From Planctomycetia bacterium (lineage in GTDB: Bacteria; Planctomycetota; Planctomycetia; Gemmatales; HRBIN36): a stretch of 64,000 nt of DNA. The notes under the pieces are model-generated. The model did no database searches and was not told where the DNA came from. It worked only from the letters and a program-made list of their open reading frames with translations. This document shows, piece after piece, positions 25,564 through 34,075 of the stretch. The stretch covers positions 1 to 64,000 of the forward strand of contig JAEUIE010000023.1 in the NCBI GenBank assembly GCA_016795155.1, given 5' to 3'. A program made the position numbers and the translations under genes. How positions within the stretch are numbered: the first letter of the stretch is position 1; every line of letters begins with the position of its first letter.

Positions 25564-26544
25564 ATGGACAATAACATTTCAAATACCATGACCAAAGACA
25601 ACACGGCTTCACTGACGCAAGATCCGTCGCTGCCTTCACCCAGGCAAACGCTGTCCTATCTGCATCAGGTATTTCAGACACGCGGGCTGGAACCCAAAAG
25701 CAAGCTGGGACAATGCTTTCTCGTTGATCTGAACTTGATGGATTTGTTGGTGCGTTCAGCGGAACTCAGCTCGCAGGACCTGGCACTGGAAATTGGCTGT
25801 GGCACTGGCAGCCTGACCATGAAGTTGGCAGAGGCCGCGGGCGCTGTCGTGGGAATTGAAATCGATAAAGGCTTCTTTCAGTTGGCCCATGACCTGACCA
25901 GGGCCTGGAACAATGTGGATGTTCTGCATGGCGATGTCCTCAAGAGCAAACATATTCTGAATCCCGACTGGCTGCAGGTCGTCAGGGACAAAGCCAAACT
26001 GCCCGGCATTCAACAGATTAAACTCACCGCTAATCTGCCATACGTGGTGGCTACGCCAGTTGTCATCAATCTGCTGCTACTCGATGATCTGCCCATCGAA
26101 CGTATGGTCGTCATGGTACAACTGGAGATGGCCGAACGTCTGGTGGCAAAACCATCCACGAAGGATTACAACGCCAATTCCATTTTTGTGCAGAGTTTGT
26201 GCGATGTGGAAATGGTTCGCAAGATCGGCCCGAAAGCGTTCTTCCCACCGCCCAAGGTTGATTCGTCCATCATCCGCATCTGGCCCCGTCCTGAAAAACG
26301 GCAGCAGATTATTGATAGCCTGGGCAGCGTTACCAGGCTGCACCGCTTCCTGCACGGCCTGTATCTGCATCGCCGCAAAAACCTACGGGGCGCTTTGTAT
26401 CCTCTGTATCGAGAACAATTGGATAAGCCGGGGCTGGATCAGCGAATAGCAGGTGCCGGCTTTGATGTGCAAGGCAGGGCGGAAGCACTTACGGTTGAGG
26501 AGCATCTGCGGCTTTGCCAGGCTCTGCCTGATCTGAGCGTTTAA
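25564..26544 (+). CDS. rsmA: 16S rRNA dimethyladenosine transferase
   Basis: A 326-residue protein. SAM-binding motif I is LALEIGCGTGSLTMKLAEAA, with VVGIEIDKGF (motif II), HGDVLK (motif III) and the catalytic NLPYVVATPV (motif IV, N6-adenine type). FFPPPKVDSSIIRI near residue 230 is the family C-terminal signature. Known role: dimethylation of A1518 and A1519 in the 16S 3' hairpin during 30S maturation. The N-terminus is about 30 residues longer than usual before SKLGQCFLVDLN; ATG 25564, or ATG 25588 eight codons on, are both possible. The 3' end overlaps the convergent MFS gene by 56 bp. The assignment is firm. Confidence 0.93.
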   Translation: MDNNISNTMTKDNTASLTQDPSLPSPRQTLSYLHQVFQTRGLEPKSKLGQCFLVDLNLMDLLVRSAELSSQDLALEIGCGTGSLTMKLAEAAGAVVGIEIDKGFFQLAHDLTRAWNNVDVLHGDVLKSKHILNPDWLQVVRDKAKLPGIQQIKLTANLPYVVATPVVINLLLLDDLPIERMVVMVQLEMAERLVAKPSTKDYNANSIFVQSLCDVEMVRKIGPKAFFPPPKVDSSIIRIWPRPEKRQQIIDSLGSVTRLHRFLHGLYLHRRKNLRGALYPLYREQLDKPGLDQRIAGAGFDVQGRAEALTVEEHLRLCQALPDLSV

Positions 26545-27673
26545 CCGAGAACTCCGACATCATCGCCAGCACACCCAGTATCGGCCCGGGTAACCAGAGC
26601 CAGCCTATCCAGAATTGCATCGGTTCCAGGCTCAATGCAGTTAGCTGAATACCAAATACGGTGACGCTGAAACCGATGGCATTCTGCAAGGCGAGTGCAC
26701 TTCCCGTAGCTTCCGGCAGGCAAGCTTTCGCCGAGAGTGCCGAGAACTGCGGTGAATCTGCCGGGGCACTCAATCCCCACACAACCAGAAACAGAATCAC
26801 CAGCCATATAGGCATCCAGGGTAGAAGCGGACACAACAAGCACATGCAGCCAGAAATGGTCAGTGCAATGATTGCCACCAGCGCGCTGCCAATCCTTCGA
26901 CTCCACCAACCTCCCAACACGTTGCCTGCTGCCCCCACGGCAATAATCGAGAAAATCCACCACGATTGCTGTTGACGATTATCAGTAACGAGCCGAACCA
27001 GAAACGGAACCGTTGACCAGAATGCATATAGTTCCCACATATGCCCGAAGTAGCCAAATGCCGACGCTCGATAAGCTGGTAGGCGAAAACAGTTCCATGC
27101 TATACGCAGATTGATTTTCCGGCCTGGTGGCCTGGCTGCTGGTCCATCACCGAGCCAGAGCATGAGAAATGCTGCCAGCACAGCAAAGAACGAAGCACCA
27201 ACGGTAATCCACTGCCAGGGTATCTGTTCGCCCAAGGCTCGAAGCAGAAAGGGCAGCGATGTGCCGAGCGATACCGAACCCACCAGCCAGCCCAGTGCTT
27301 CACCGGTTCGATCAGGCATCCAGGTGATGACAAGTTTCATCCCCAAAGGATAGATACCAGCCAGTGCAACACCGGTCAGAAATCGCCAGAACATGGCATC
27401 GATCCACCCGCCGCTGGCATACGCAAAACCGAAATTCGCCAGCGAGCCGAGGAGACATCCTGCAGAAAATACCCGACTGGCAGGGAATGCATCAGCCAGG
27501 CCGGTCAGCGATAAACCGAGCGTACCGAGTATGAAACCAATCTGAACAACCGCCAACAGGCTGCCTTGAGAGAAAGAGTTGAGTGACCAGAGCTGTGTAA
27601 CTTCCGGCAGGGAAGCTGTGCCACAAAACCAGAGAGACGTTCCGAGCGATTCCGCCAGGACGATGCAGGGCAA
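26489..27673 (-). CDS. Major facilitator superfamily transporter
   Basis: A 394-residue membrane protein with about twelve hydrophobic segments in two halves. Examples are LLAVVQIGFILGTLGLSLTG, WRFLTGVALAGIYPLGMKLV (the helix-4 type RFLTGVxxAG motif) and WITVGASFFAVLAAFLMLWL. The start is uncertain: TTG 27673 is used here, but the frame stays open for about a dozen codons further with no ATG, and the family resemblance seems to begin upstream of it (TLALPCIVLAESLGTSLWF). A rare start codon is therefore possible. The substrate cannot be predicted. It runs convergent to rsmA with a 56-bp coding overlap. Confidence 0.85.
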   Translation of the reverse strand: MPCIVLAESLGTSLWFCGTASLPEVTQLWSLNSFSQGSLLAVVQIGFILGTLGLSLTGLADAFPASRVFSAGCLLGSLANFGFAYASGGWIDAMFWRFLTGVALAGIYPLGMKLVITWMPDRTGEALGWLVGSVSLGTSLPFLLRALGEQIPWQWITVGASFFAVLAAFLMLWLGDGPAARPPGRKINLRIAWNCFRLPAYRASAFGYFGHMWELYAFWSTVPFLVRLVTDNRQQQSWWIFSIIAVGAAGNVLGGWWSRRIGSALVAIIALTISGCMCLLCPLLPWMPIWLVILFLVVWGLSAPADSPQFSALSAKACLPEATGSALALQNAIGFSVTVFGIQLTALSLEPMQFWIGWLWLPGPILGVLAMMSEFSVKRSDQAEPGKAADAPQP

Positions 27674-27710
27674 AGCCAGTGTTGCTTTGGAAAGGTTAAT
27701 TCCATTATCT

Positions 27711-27745
27711 CAAAAACACGAAACGTCTCAGGCGATGAGATGTTT
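27711..27745 (-). terminator. Rho-independent terminator after the thioredoxin-like gene
   Basis: Arms AAACGTCTCA (27721-27730) and TGAGATGTTT (27736-27745) pair with one wobble or mismatch around GGCGA. On the minus strand the stem is followed by CGTGTTTTTG. It lies about 26 bp after the stop of the gene at 27772-29559 and before the MFS gene. Confidence 0.65.
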
Positions 27746-27771
27746 CAGTTTAACGTGATCTTTTCAAAACA

Positions 27772-29559
27772 CTATTTGGCAGCCACTTTCCCCGTGACAT
27801 CGATCTGACAGGCTTGCACGATTTCCCCTGTCTCTTGATTCTGCACCAGGGCAATCACTTTCAGATTCTTCATGTCCAGCGGGCGATTCGTCGAGGGGAA
27901 GGGACGAGTTTTGCCAAACTCATCCAGGTAATTGTTCAGCTCGCTGCGCAGCTTGCTAATATCTGCACTTACCTGATGTTTGAAGTTTTTATCCTTGATA
28001 GAAACTCCCTCGATGCCACCGGGCATGGCACGCACCACTTGATGATGGAATCGCAGTCGGTTGCTGCCGACGTACTTTACTGTTTCTTCCACGATAATGG
28101 TTTTCAACTTTAATTGATCAGCAACTTCTACGCCGTACACATCAAGATGAATATCGATCTTGTCTCCATCTCGGCTCGCAGTGCCGTTCACTTTGACCTG
28201 GCTGCTTTTTTCCAGAATGGGATCGATGATCTCTTTATACTGCTCAAATTTGGCTTGCGCCCGATCCATGCCACCACCGCTGCCAGCTCCCGGCTTGCCG
28301 TTGAATAACGTGCTGGGAGTGCCCCGCATATCGTTCGGGAACAGCTTGCGGTAATAGTTAAAACGGGCAACAGTATCAGGATTGGTCATTGGATCAGGGC
28401 CGGGGATGTGCATGTGGTACTGAATCAGAACCAGGTCTTTGTGATCGTATGCTTTTTCGAGCGCATCAAAAGCGACATCAGCAGCCACGCAGGGTGGGCA
28501 CTGGGCGCCGGTGAACAATTCAAGAACTGCCACCTGATTGGCGCTTGTGTTCTTGCGGCCTGCAAATGCAACCGGTTTGAACGGAGGCACCGTCGCCAGA
28601 TATTCCTTATCCATGTCGGCGTCCATCTTGGCGAGTTTCGCCTCAATGACTTTAGCCTCGGAAGTATTCTTGTTGGCTACCAGTGCCTGCAGGTAAGCGG
28701 TAACCACCGGGTGCTGCCTGGATGCTGACCAGCTTGCAGGCATCGATTGATATGCCGATTGAATAACTTTCAGGGCAAGCGCTTCCAATCCTTTTTCCCG
28801 AAGCAGCGTAGTGCCCGTGCGCGACAAAACGTAATTCGTGTAAGGCAAGCCGTAAGGCTTGGCGTGTTTTTCGATGATGCCGATGAGCTTTTCTGCCTCG
28901 GCTCTGCTGACCTTGGCTTTTTGAGCCATCCCCAGCAATGCACTGGCTGAATCAAGGGCGGCCAGTTGATCAGAGTGCTTTTCAATCACTTCCCGGTAGA
29001 GGTCAGCAACTTTTTCATCAGCTTCCTTTTGGGCTGCAGGCAACTGATCCTGAATCTTCTTCCGTTTCTCAGCATCCTTTTCATTCTGTGCCTGGATGCG
29101 AAGTGTCATGGGACGGTTATTCAGAGAGACTGCTTTGCCATATGCTTCAGGCGATTTGACTCGCACGATAGCATCAGAAGGTTGTGCAAATTCGGTTTGA
29201 TCCGTCGGCGCCAGCTTGGCACGATATGCAATGGTATCAGTCGCCATGCTGCCCAGAATGCTTTTCTCAGACCCTGCACTATGTGAAGTAAAGGTCATCC
29301 CATTGGAAAGGGTGAGAACGATTTCCTGACCATTGGCTTTATAGCTCGTCAGCTTAACCGTGCTGCGCGGCGGAACAGCCAGCACGCTGGCGGTTTGCGT
29401 CCCGTCTTTGGTTTCCACTTTGAGTAATGCCTGAGTCGTTTCCGCCGATGGACTACCAATGAGAGCCAGGCGGTAGTTGCCATCGGGAATGGTTCCCTGA
29501 GCATGGATGCCCTGGCTGAAAGCAAGAAGAAGTGTCAGCAACACCAGTTTTTTCAACAT
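27772..29559 (-). CDS. Exported protein with thioredoxin-like CxxC domain
   Basis: A 595-residue protein with signal peptide MLKKLVLLTLLLAFSQGIHAQ. Residues about 25-130 form a beta-rich domain (NYRLALIGSPSAETTQALLK). A helical, Lys/Glu-rich region follows (about 155-300). The thioredoxin-like domain starts at VAVLELFTGAQCPPCVAAD, a CPPC redox motif near residue 355. It continues through LVLIQYHMHIPGPDPMTNPD and MRGTPSTLFNG, where GTPS provides the cis-Pro element. The C-terminal 130 residues are another beta domain. The CPPC plus TGAQCPPC context resembles DUF1223/thioredoxin hybrids. It probably works in periplasmic thiol chemistry, but the partner is unknown. GAGAG precedes the ATG and a terminator follows. 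Confidence 0.85.
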   Translation of the reverse strand: MLKKLVLLTLLLAFSQGIHAQGTIPDGNYRLALIGSPSAETTQALLKVETKDGTQTASVLAVPPRSTVKLTSYKANGQEIVLTLSNGMTFTSHSAGSEKSILGSMATDTIAYRAKLAPTDQTEFAQPSDAIVRVKSPEAYGKAVSLNNRPMTLRIQAQNEKDAEKRKKIQDQLPAAQKEADEKVADLYREVIEKHSDQLAALDSASALLGMAQKAKVSRAEAEKLIGIIEKHAKPYGLPYTNYVLSRTGTTLLREKGLEALALKVIQSAYQSMPASWSASRQHPVVTAYLQALVANKNTSEAKVIEAKLAKMDADMDKEYLATVPPFKPVAFAGRKNTSANQVAVLELFTGAQCPPCVAADVAFDALEKAYDHKDLVLIQYHMHIPGPDPMTNPDTVARFNYYRKLFPNDMRGTPSTLFNGKPGAGSGGGMDRAQAKFEQYKEIIDPILEKSSQVKVNGTASRDGDKIDIHLDVYGVEVADQLKLKTIIVEETVKYVGSNRLRFHHQVVRAMPGGIEGVSIKDKNFKHQVSADISKLRSELNNYLDEFGKTRPFPSTNRPLDMKNLKVIALVQNQETGEIVQACQIDVTGKVAAK

Positions 29560-29730
29560 GGTTTAATCTCTCGCGGATTAAGTCTTTACATTACAAAATT
29601 ACTAAAGATTGATGCAAAGTTAAGCAAATACCGAAAATAAACAGGTGGCTTGCTGGTTCATCTGGAATAATTGATGTTTGACGAGTATGATTCAAACAGA
29701 TTGGCCATGGTACTGAACGTGTATCAGAAG

Positions 29731-30132
29731 ATGAAAGCCATATTCTGTCTACTCTGCTGCATGATTATTCTCATGCCACAGGGGTGGTGTTGCTGGCTTG
29801 TACCATTGCAATGTTGTAGTAACGATGCTGTCCCTTCCTGTTGCCATACTGTTTCACAGGCTACTGAATCGTGTTGCGATGCCTGTGCTGAATCGCAAAA
29901 TGCACAGGATGGTGATGATCATTCAGGTTCAATACCTGAGACCTGCAGTAAGTGTCTCCACGACACGATTCGACCAGTTTTTGAAAATTCGACTGACTGG
30001 TTCGTTGTACCTGTTGCCATTCTTCCTGTGGAACTATCCACGGGATTGCCTTGCAGTCTGCTGTTTGTCTCTCACGATGTGCATACCGTCAGCCCACCTT
30101 TGCATGTGCACCTCTGCGTCTGGCGTTGTTAA
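29731..30132 (+). CDS. Small Cys-rich exported or membrane protein
   Basis: A 133-residue protein if read from ATG 29731 (MKAIFCLLCCMIILMPQGW). In-frame ATGs at 29707, 29674 and 29671 also exist, and no clear ribosome site decides between them. The N-terminus is a signal or anchor segment containing Cys pairs. The mature part carries CC pairs and single Cys (LQCCSN, PSCCHT, ESCCDACAES, ETCSKCLHD), an acidic His-containing loop, a second hydrophobic stretch (FVVPVAILPVELS), and a conserved-looking end HLCVWRC. The Cys spacing suggests metal or haem handling, in line with the Cys-rich gene 108 bp downstream. I do not recognise a named family. Confidence 0.6.
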   Translation: MKAIFCLLCCMIILMPQGWCCWLVPLQCCSNDAVPSCCHTVSQATESCCDACAESQNAQDGDDHSGSIPETCSKCLHDTIRPVFENSTDWFVVPVAILPVELSTGLPCSLLFVSHDVHTVSPPLHVHLCVWRC

Positions 30133-30183
30133 GCCGGTTGATGATCGGTCGTAACTGAAGCGATATAGCTTTAAGACTGTAGT

Positions 30184-30213
30184 TTGCTTCGTCTATTGTT
30201 CATTCTTTGATAA
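30184..30213 (+). promoter_or_regulatory. Possible sigma-70-type promoter of the 29-Cys gene
   Basis: TTGCTT (30184-30189), an 18-bp spacer, then TGATAA (30208-30213), 27 bp before the ATG at 30241. Match to the -35/-10 consensus is moderate and no activator site is seen. Confidence 0.4.
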
Positions 30214-30240
30214 CAACACCAAACCAGAACGGAGAGAATC

Positions 30241-30615
30241 ATGAAAACGAAACTGGCTCTGTTGGCCCTTTTGGTCGCAACATTATCCCTGGGTCTGTTT
30301 GCCAACCAGGCAACCGCCAGCAAGTCTGCTGATAGCTGCTGTGCCTGCTGCGAAAAAGGTTGTTATTGCTGCGATACAGGTGCCTGTACCTGTGCAGAAT
30401 GTGCCTGCGTGTGCGGCTGCTGTGGCGTGGATGGCTGTTGTCAGGCCAGCACTCCTGCAGTCAAAGTAGAAGCAAAATGCTGTGACTGCTGCGAAGCAGG
30501 CAGCACCTGTTGCGTTACCGGTGCCTGCAACTGCTGCAGTCAGCCAGTCAAAAAGACTGCTTGCTGCGATTCGGAAACAGCCGGTAAGCCTGTCAAGCAA
30601 AAGTGCTGCAAGTAA
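30241..30615 (+). CDS. Exported metallothionein-like protein with 29 cysteines
   Basis: A 124-residue protein with ribosome site GGAGAG and signal peptide MKTKLALLALLVATLSLGLFANQATA. The mature chain of about 98 residues contains 29 Cys, mostly as CC pairs: SCCACCEKGCYCCDTGACTC, then CGCCGVDGCC, KCCDCCEAGSTCCVTGACNC, ACCDSE and a final KCCK. Two halves look like an internal duplication (CC-x-CC followed by GxCC-T-GAC). Metallothioneins are cytosolic; this one is predicted to be exported, so metal sequestration in the periplasm or envelope, or a disulfide-rich structural role, are the leading options. A good terminator follows at 30642. Confidence 0.75.
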   Translation: MKTKLALLALLVATLSLGLFANQATASKSADSCCACCEKGCYCCDTGACTCAECACVCGCCGVDGCCQASTPAVKVEAKCCDCCEAGSTCCVTGACNCCSQPVKKTACCDSETAGKPVKQKCCK

Positions 30616-30641
30616 TTCTTGCCTGACATAAGTTCAAACGG

Positions 30642-30675
30642 ATGCCGTGCAGTATTCTGCTGCCCGGCATTTTTT
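30642..30675 (+). terminator. Rho-independent terminator after the 29-Cys gene
   Basis: ATGCCG and GCAG pair with CTGC and CGGCAT around a short loop, with one mismatch, followed by TTTTTT. It starts 26 bp after the stop codon at 30615. Confidence 0.8.
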
Positions 30676-31027
30676 GTGATTACATTGAAAACCAGTAAAC
30701 GTAATCGCGATGCAAAATCGTTACAGCTTATCAATCTGGGTAGTGAAGAATGCGTGTTGGATCAAACTTCAATGAAAAGTGATGGAAACAGTAAATTCAT
30801 TGAGAATTTGTAACGGAACCTACACCTTTGGGTAACAGTCGGAAAAGTCCAGCAGGACAGCCAGCTTGAGGAAAAGTGACAAGGTTTTCCAATCTGGTTC
30901 TTTGGAAAAGTAAACGGCAACGCGCATGATTGCCATGAACACGTTGGAGGTTCCGCCAGGCTGATGTCAAGCCAGGGCCCGGGTCCCCCAGTCCGACGAT
31001 TTTGTCTCCACAAAGGAGTGCCGAGAG
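30676..31027. other. Gene-free stretch before the Cys-rich repeat protein
   Basis: About 350 bp with no credible coding frame. It ends with AAAGGAG a few bases before ATG 31028 and presumably contains that gene's promoter and leader. I could not identify a convincing -35/-10 pair or palindrome. Confidence 0.5.
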
Positions 31028-31969
31028 ATGCGCCTCAAGTTTCTAGCCTCTGCCGTTGCAGCGTTAGCCGCTGTGTTCGGCGCCCACACCACAGCCACGG
31101 CTGGTGGTGGTTGCGGTGGCTGTGGCGCTTCTGCCGTCGTGGCTTGTGCCCCGGCTGCAGACGCCTGTACGCCCCGCGTACGTTACAAAACCGAATGGCA
31201 GACCGTGACCGAACAACGGACACGCACCTGCTACAAGACAGTTCAGGAAACTGTCATGAAGGAAGTTCGTGAAGTGGTCTGCAAGCCAGTTCATGAGACC
31301 AAAGTGGTGGAATGCAAACGCATCGTTTGCGAACCAGTTTGGGAAGAAAAAGAAGTCAAAGTCTGCACCGGCGACTGGGTCACCGAGCAGCGCAAAGAAG
31401 CTGATCGCACGGTTTGCCGCAAAGTTCGCGTCGAACGCTGCGATAATGGCTGTGGCCACGCCAACCATGGCAATGGCTGCGGCTGCGACAATGCCTGCAA
31501 CGATCCCTGCGCCAGCAACAAGTGCGGGCTCGGCGGCTGGCTCAAACGCCTTCGTCCTGAGTATGCCTATGTGCAGGAAACCTGCCCAGGCAAGACTTAC
31601 GAAGTGAAGGTCTGGAAGCCACGCGAAGAAGTCAAGAAGGTCAAGGTCTGCAAGATGGTTCAGAAGGAAGTGGTCGAAAAGAAGAACGTCACCACGTGCC
31701 GCTATGAACGCCAGGAAGTTGTCAAACAGGTTCCTGTCACCGTCTGCAAAAAGGTCCCTTACTGCGAAACCTACAACGTGTGCAAACGCGTTCGCGTCAA
31801 GGTTCCTGTTTGCGATGACGGCTGCCGATCACACAGCCTCTTCGGCGGACTCTTCAGCAAGAGCTGCAAGAACGACTGTGCACCAGCCTGCAACAACTGC
31901 GGTAGCCACGCTCCTGCACACCTGACTCCTGCTGCTCCCGCTGCCGCTCCCATGCCTGCAGCCAAGTAA
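31028..31969 (+). CDS. Cys-rich exported repeat protein, planctomycete wall-protein-like
   Basis: A 313-residue protein with signal peptide MRLKFLASAVAALAAVFGAHTTATA. The mature chain has two tracts of short repeats: VREVVCKPVHETKVVECKRI, VCEPVWEEKEVKVC and later VKVWKPREEVKKVKVCKMVQ, VTTCRYERQEVVKQVPVTVC. Each is a stretch of V/K/E residues with regularly spaced Cys. Between them is a Cys/Asn/His-rich linker (NGCGHANHGNGCGCDNACND). The tail is Cys-rich, then Ala/Pro-rich. The alternating V-x-V-C pattern resembles the YTV-type repeats of planctomycete cell-wall proteins, so a disulfide-linked envelope role is likely. That is inference. A bidirectional terminator follows the gene. Confidence 0.82.
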   Translation: MRLKFLASAVAALAAVFGAHTTATAGGGCGGCGASAVVACAPAADACTPRVRYKTEWQTVTEQRTRTCYKTVQETVMKEVREVVCKPVHETKVVECKRIVCEPVWEEKEVKVCTGDWVTEQRKEADRTVCRKVRVERCDNGCGHANHGNGCGCDNACNDPCASNKCGLGGWLKRLRPEYAYVQETCPGKTYEVKVWKPREEVKKVKVCKMVQKEVVEKKNVTTCRYERQEVVKQVPVTVCKKVPYCETYNVCKRVRVKVPVCDDGCRSHSLFGGLFSKSCKNDCAPACNNCGSHAPAHLTPAAPAAAPMPAAK

Positions 31970-31990
31970 GCAGATTTAATTGAAAAATAG

Positions 31991-32027
31991 AAAGCCCACT
32001 CCTGGTGAGTGGGCTTTTTCTTTTTTT
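31991..32027. terminator. Shared terminator between convergent genes
   Basis: Perfect 11-bp arms AAAGCCCACTC (31991-32001) and GAGTGGGCTTT (32007-32017), then TTCTTTTTTTT on the plus strand. It ends the Cys-rich gene; the A-rich 5' side lets it also act weakly for the minus-strand ThuA gene, whose stop is at 32027. Confidence 0.88.
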
Positions 32028-32992
32028 TAACTGCGTAACACCGAAGCTTCCGGCGTTGCTTTGGAAATATTCGCCGATACATCCGCATCGAATCGCCCCA
32101 GTGTCCAGTTGAGGCCGCTCATGAGAATGGTTTTGAAGGTGTCATTCGTCCAGACATCTTCGCGATGCCCCATCGAAGTGTAGAACACGCGGCCTTTATC
32201 ATGCATCCTCGCCCAGGTAGCCGGGTGCAGCGGCCTGATGTGGAACGCATTGCCACCTTCCACCCGCTTGGGGTTCTTGTCACGCTTCCACATGGCATTC
32301 GCCTCGCTACTGTCCTGGGCAAGGATGACATGCAGATTTGGGGCAAAATTCTTGAGCGAGTACCACTCTTCGTGCAAGTTGAAATCGTCCATCCCCTTGA
32401 CCGCGGGGAAGGAACTGCACACCTTCATTTTTGCCTTGAACTGTTCGCCGTGAACGATGAACTCTCCGCCAATCATCTGAATATATGGATCACGTTCTGA
32501 ATCAGGCTGGTTCTTCTGTTGGTCACCTTTGCTGTGGAACGTATCGGTCGCACAATGGCTGCCGATAAACCCCTTTCCCTTGGCAATGGCATCGAGAAGG
32601 GCCTGCTTGCCCTCTTTAGGCATAGCTACAGAACCATCCACTGCCTTCTCTTTGGTTAAATCGCCGGTTGTGTAAAAGAAGAATGCATCGTACTTGGCGA
32701 TTTCTTCCGGTATGAACACTCGACCATCCTTGGTGCAGGTCACATCAATGTTGTTCTCTTTACCCCACTGGGTCAGCAGAAATTCAGCGTGAGACAGTTT
32801 CCCCTTCTCGCCGAGGAACTTCTTGCCATCCGGCTTGTTGCGATTGACGACATCATGCTGGAAGCCTTGTGATCGGGTGAAAACCAGAAGCTTCTTGTTC
32901 TCACTCGTTTTGGCACTCGCTGCCTGCATCAGAAAGGATGAGCCGACGGCAGCCAGAGTGCTATTCAGAAAATGGCGACGATCCACAGACAT
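32027..32992 (-). CDS. Tat-exported ThuA-domain protein
   Basis: A 321-residue protein. MSVDRRHFLNSTLAAVGSSF is a twin-arginine signal, so export is in folded form. The ThuA-like domain follows: KKLLVFTRSQGFQHDVVN, KYDAFFFYTTGDLTKEK, GKGFIGSHCATDTFHS, IQMIGGEFIVHGEQFKAK, and near the end RVFYTSMGHREDVWTNDTFK. ThuA proteins have a class-I amidotransferase-like fold with the nucleophile region changed; the name comes from trehalose utilisation in rhizobia. Planctomycetes have many, often in polysaccharide degradation. GAGG lies 8 nt before the ATG. It is divergent from the C26/esterase/ATP-grasp operon, with a 200-bp gap. Confidence 0.9.
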   Translation of the reverse strand: MSVDRRHFLNSTLAAVGSSFLMQAASAKTSENKKLLVFTRSQGFQHDVVNRNKPDGKKFLGEKGKLSHAEFLLTQWGKENNIDVTCTKDGRVFIPEEIAKYDAFFFYTTGDLTKEKAVDGSVAMPKEGKQALLDAIAKGKGFIGSHCATDTFHSKGDQQKNQPDSERDPYIQMIGGEFIVHGEQFKAKMKVCSSFPAVKGMDDFNLHEEWYSLKNFAPNLHVILAQDSSEANAMWKRDKNPKRVEGGNAFHIRPLHPATWARMHDKGRVFYTSMGHREDVWTNDTFKTILMSGLNWTLGRFDADVSANISKATPEASVLRS

Positions 32993-33192
32993 GGTGATTT
33001 CCTCAGCAAGGCAGGGCAGGGTGAATGCGACGAATCGCGGTGTATGATGTTGTCACTGTAAATAGAACCAGCCTCTGAAGCAAGCAGTTTGTTGGGGCAG
33101 GCCACTTCATTTCTGCAGTAAACTGGTCTCGATTCATTGGCTTATGTAAGGTAACCTGTCAGTAGGTGTTTGAAACTATGGAGAGTGTCTGC

Positions 33193-33990
33193 ATGTCTCG
33201 ACCTGTGATTGGCATACCCATGCAAACTCTTGATCCGATTCCGGGTCAGACGCCGCTTTGCTGGATCATGGGGCAGACCTATGTTCGTGTGCTGACAGAG
33301 CAGGGTGCTGTACCTTGGCTGATTCCGCCTCTGGTCGGTGATGTGGATACCCTGCGAGCTATTTACGAACATTTGAATGGCATCTTCCTGACGGGCGGCG
33401 TGGATGTCGACCCCAGCAATTACGATGAATCGAAGGATGTCCTCTGCGGCAAGACTGACAAGTCACGCGACTGGGCCGAGATGCAACTCGTCCGGTGGGC
33501 TTTGGAAGACAAGAAACCGGTTCTCGGTGTCTGCAGAGGTGCACAACTGCTTAACGTGGCTTTGGGTGGCACGCTTTATCAGGATGTAGGCAAGTTCTAC
33601 GAGCAGTCAATCAAGCACGATTACTTCCCCACGCCTGAACGCTGGACCCGCGATATGTATGCCCACATGGTTAACATCGAACCGGGCACCCGCCTCGCCG
33701 CTATTGTCAAATCTGACAGGATTCAGGTCAACAGCATGCATCACCAGGGTATCAAGAAACTGGCTGAGCCATTGCGGGCAAACTCCTGGGCTCCTGATGG
33801 CCTGATCGAAGGTGTGGAAGGCCGAAACGGACAGTTCCTCGTCGGCGTGCAATGGCATCCGGAAGAACTGACTCGCCGCGACATGGCCATGCACCAGTTA
33901 TTCCAGGCATTCATTGATGAAGTGCAACAGTTCCAACCTGTTACAGCCACTACAACCCCACAGTGGTCGTTCATGAAGGTGAATGGTTAG
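33193..33990 (+). CDS. Peptidase C26 / gamma-glutamyl hydrolase-like amidotransferase
   Basis: A 265-residue protein. ATG 33193 is preferred because GGAGAG lies 7 nt upstream and MSRPVIGIPMQ is the usual N-terminus. The class-I glutamine amidotransferase triad is complete: nucleophile in PVLGVCRGAQLLNVALGGTL, His and Glu in LVGVQWHPEELTRR. LNGIFLTGGVDVDPSNY is the second marker of the C26 group, which includes the gamma-glutamyl-GABA hydrolase PuuD. The family hydrolyses gamma-glutamyl amide bonds. It is the first of three same-strand genes, with an esterase and an ATP-grasp ligase after it, so its real substrate may be a product of that pathway rather than a polyamine intermediate. Confidence 0.88.
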   Translation: MSRPVIGIPMQTLDPIPGQTPLCWIMGQTYVRVLTEQGAVPWLIPPLVGDVDTLRAIYEHLNGIFLTGGVDVDPSNYDESKDVLCGKTDKSRDWAEMQLVRWALEDKKPVLGVCRGAQLLNVALGGTLYQDVGKFYEQSIKHDYFPTPERWTRDMYAHMVNIEPGTRLAAIVKSDRIQVNSMHHQGIKKLAEPLRANSWAPDGLIEGVEGRNGQFLVGVQWHPEELTRRDMAMHQLFQAFIDEVQQFQPVTATTTPQWSFMKVNG

Positions 33991-34075
33991 GTAAATTGTT
34001 CTGGCAGTTTCGCCACGACTTTTACATATTGATGATTACTGAAAGTCATCATCAATCATTGTATTCGGCCTTACC

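Noticed and set aside
30241-30615. Coding repeat taken for a low-complexity artefact
   Set aside because: A ribosome site, good signal peptide, possible promoter and a strong terminator frame the gene, so it is kept as real.
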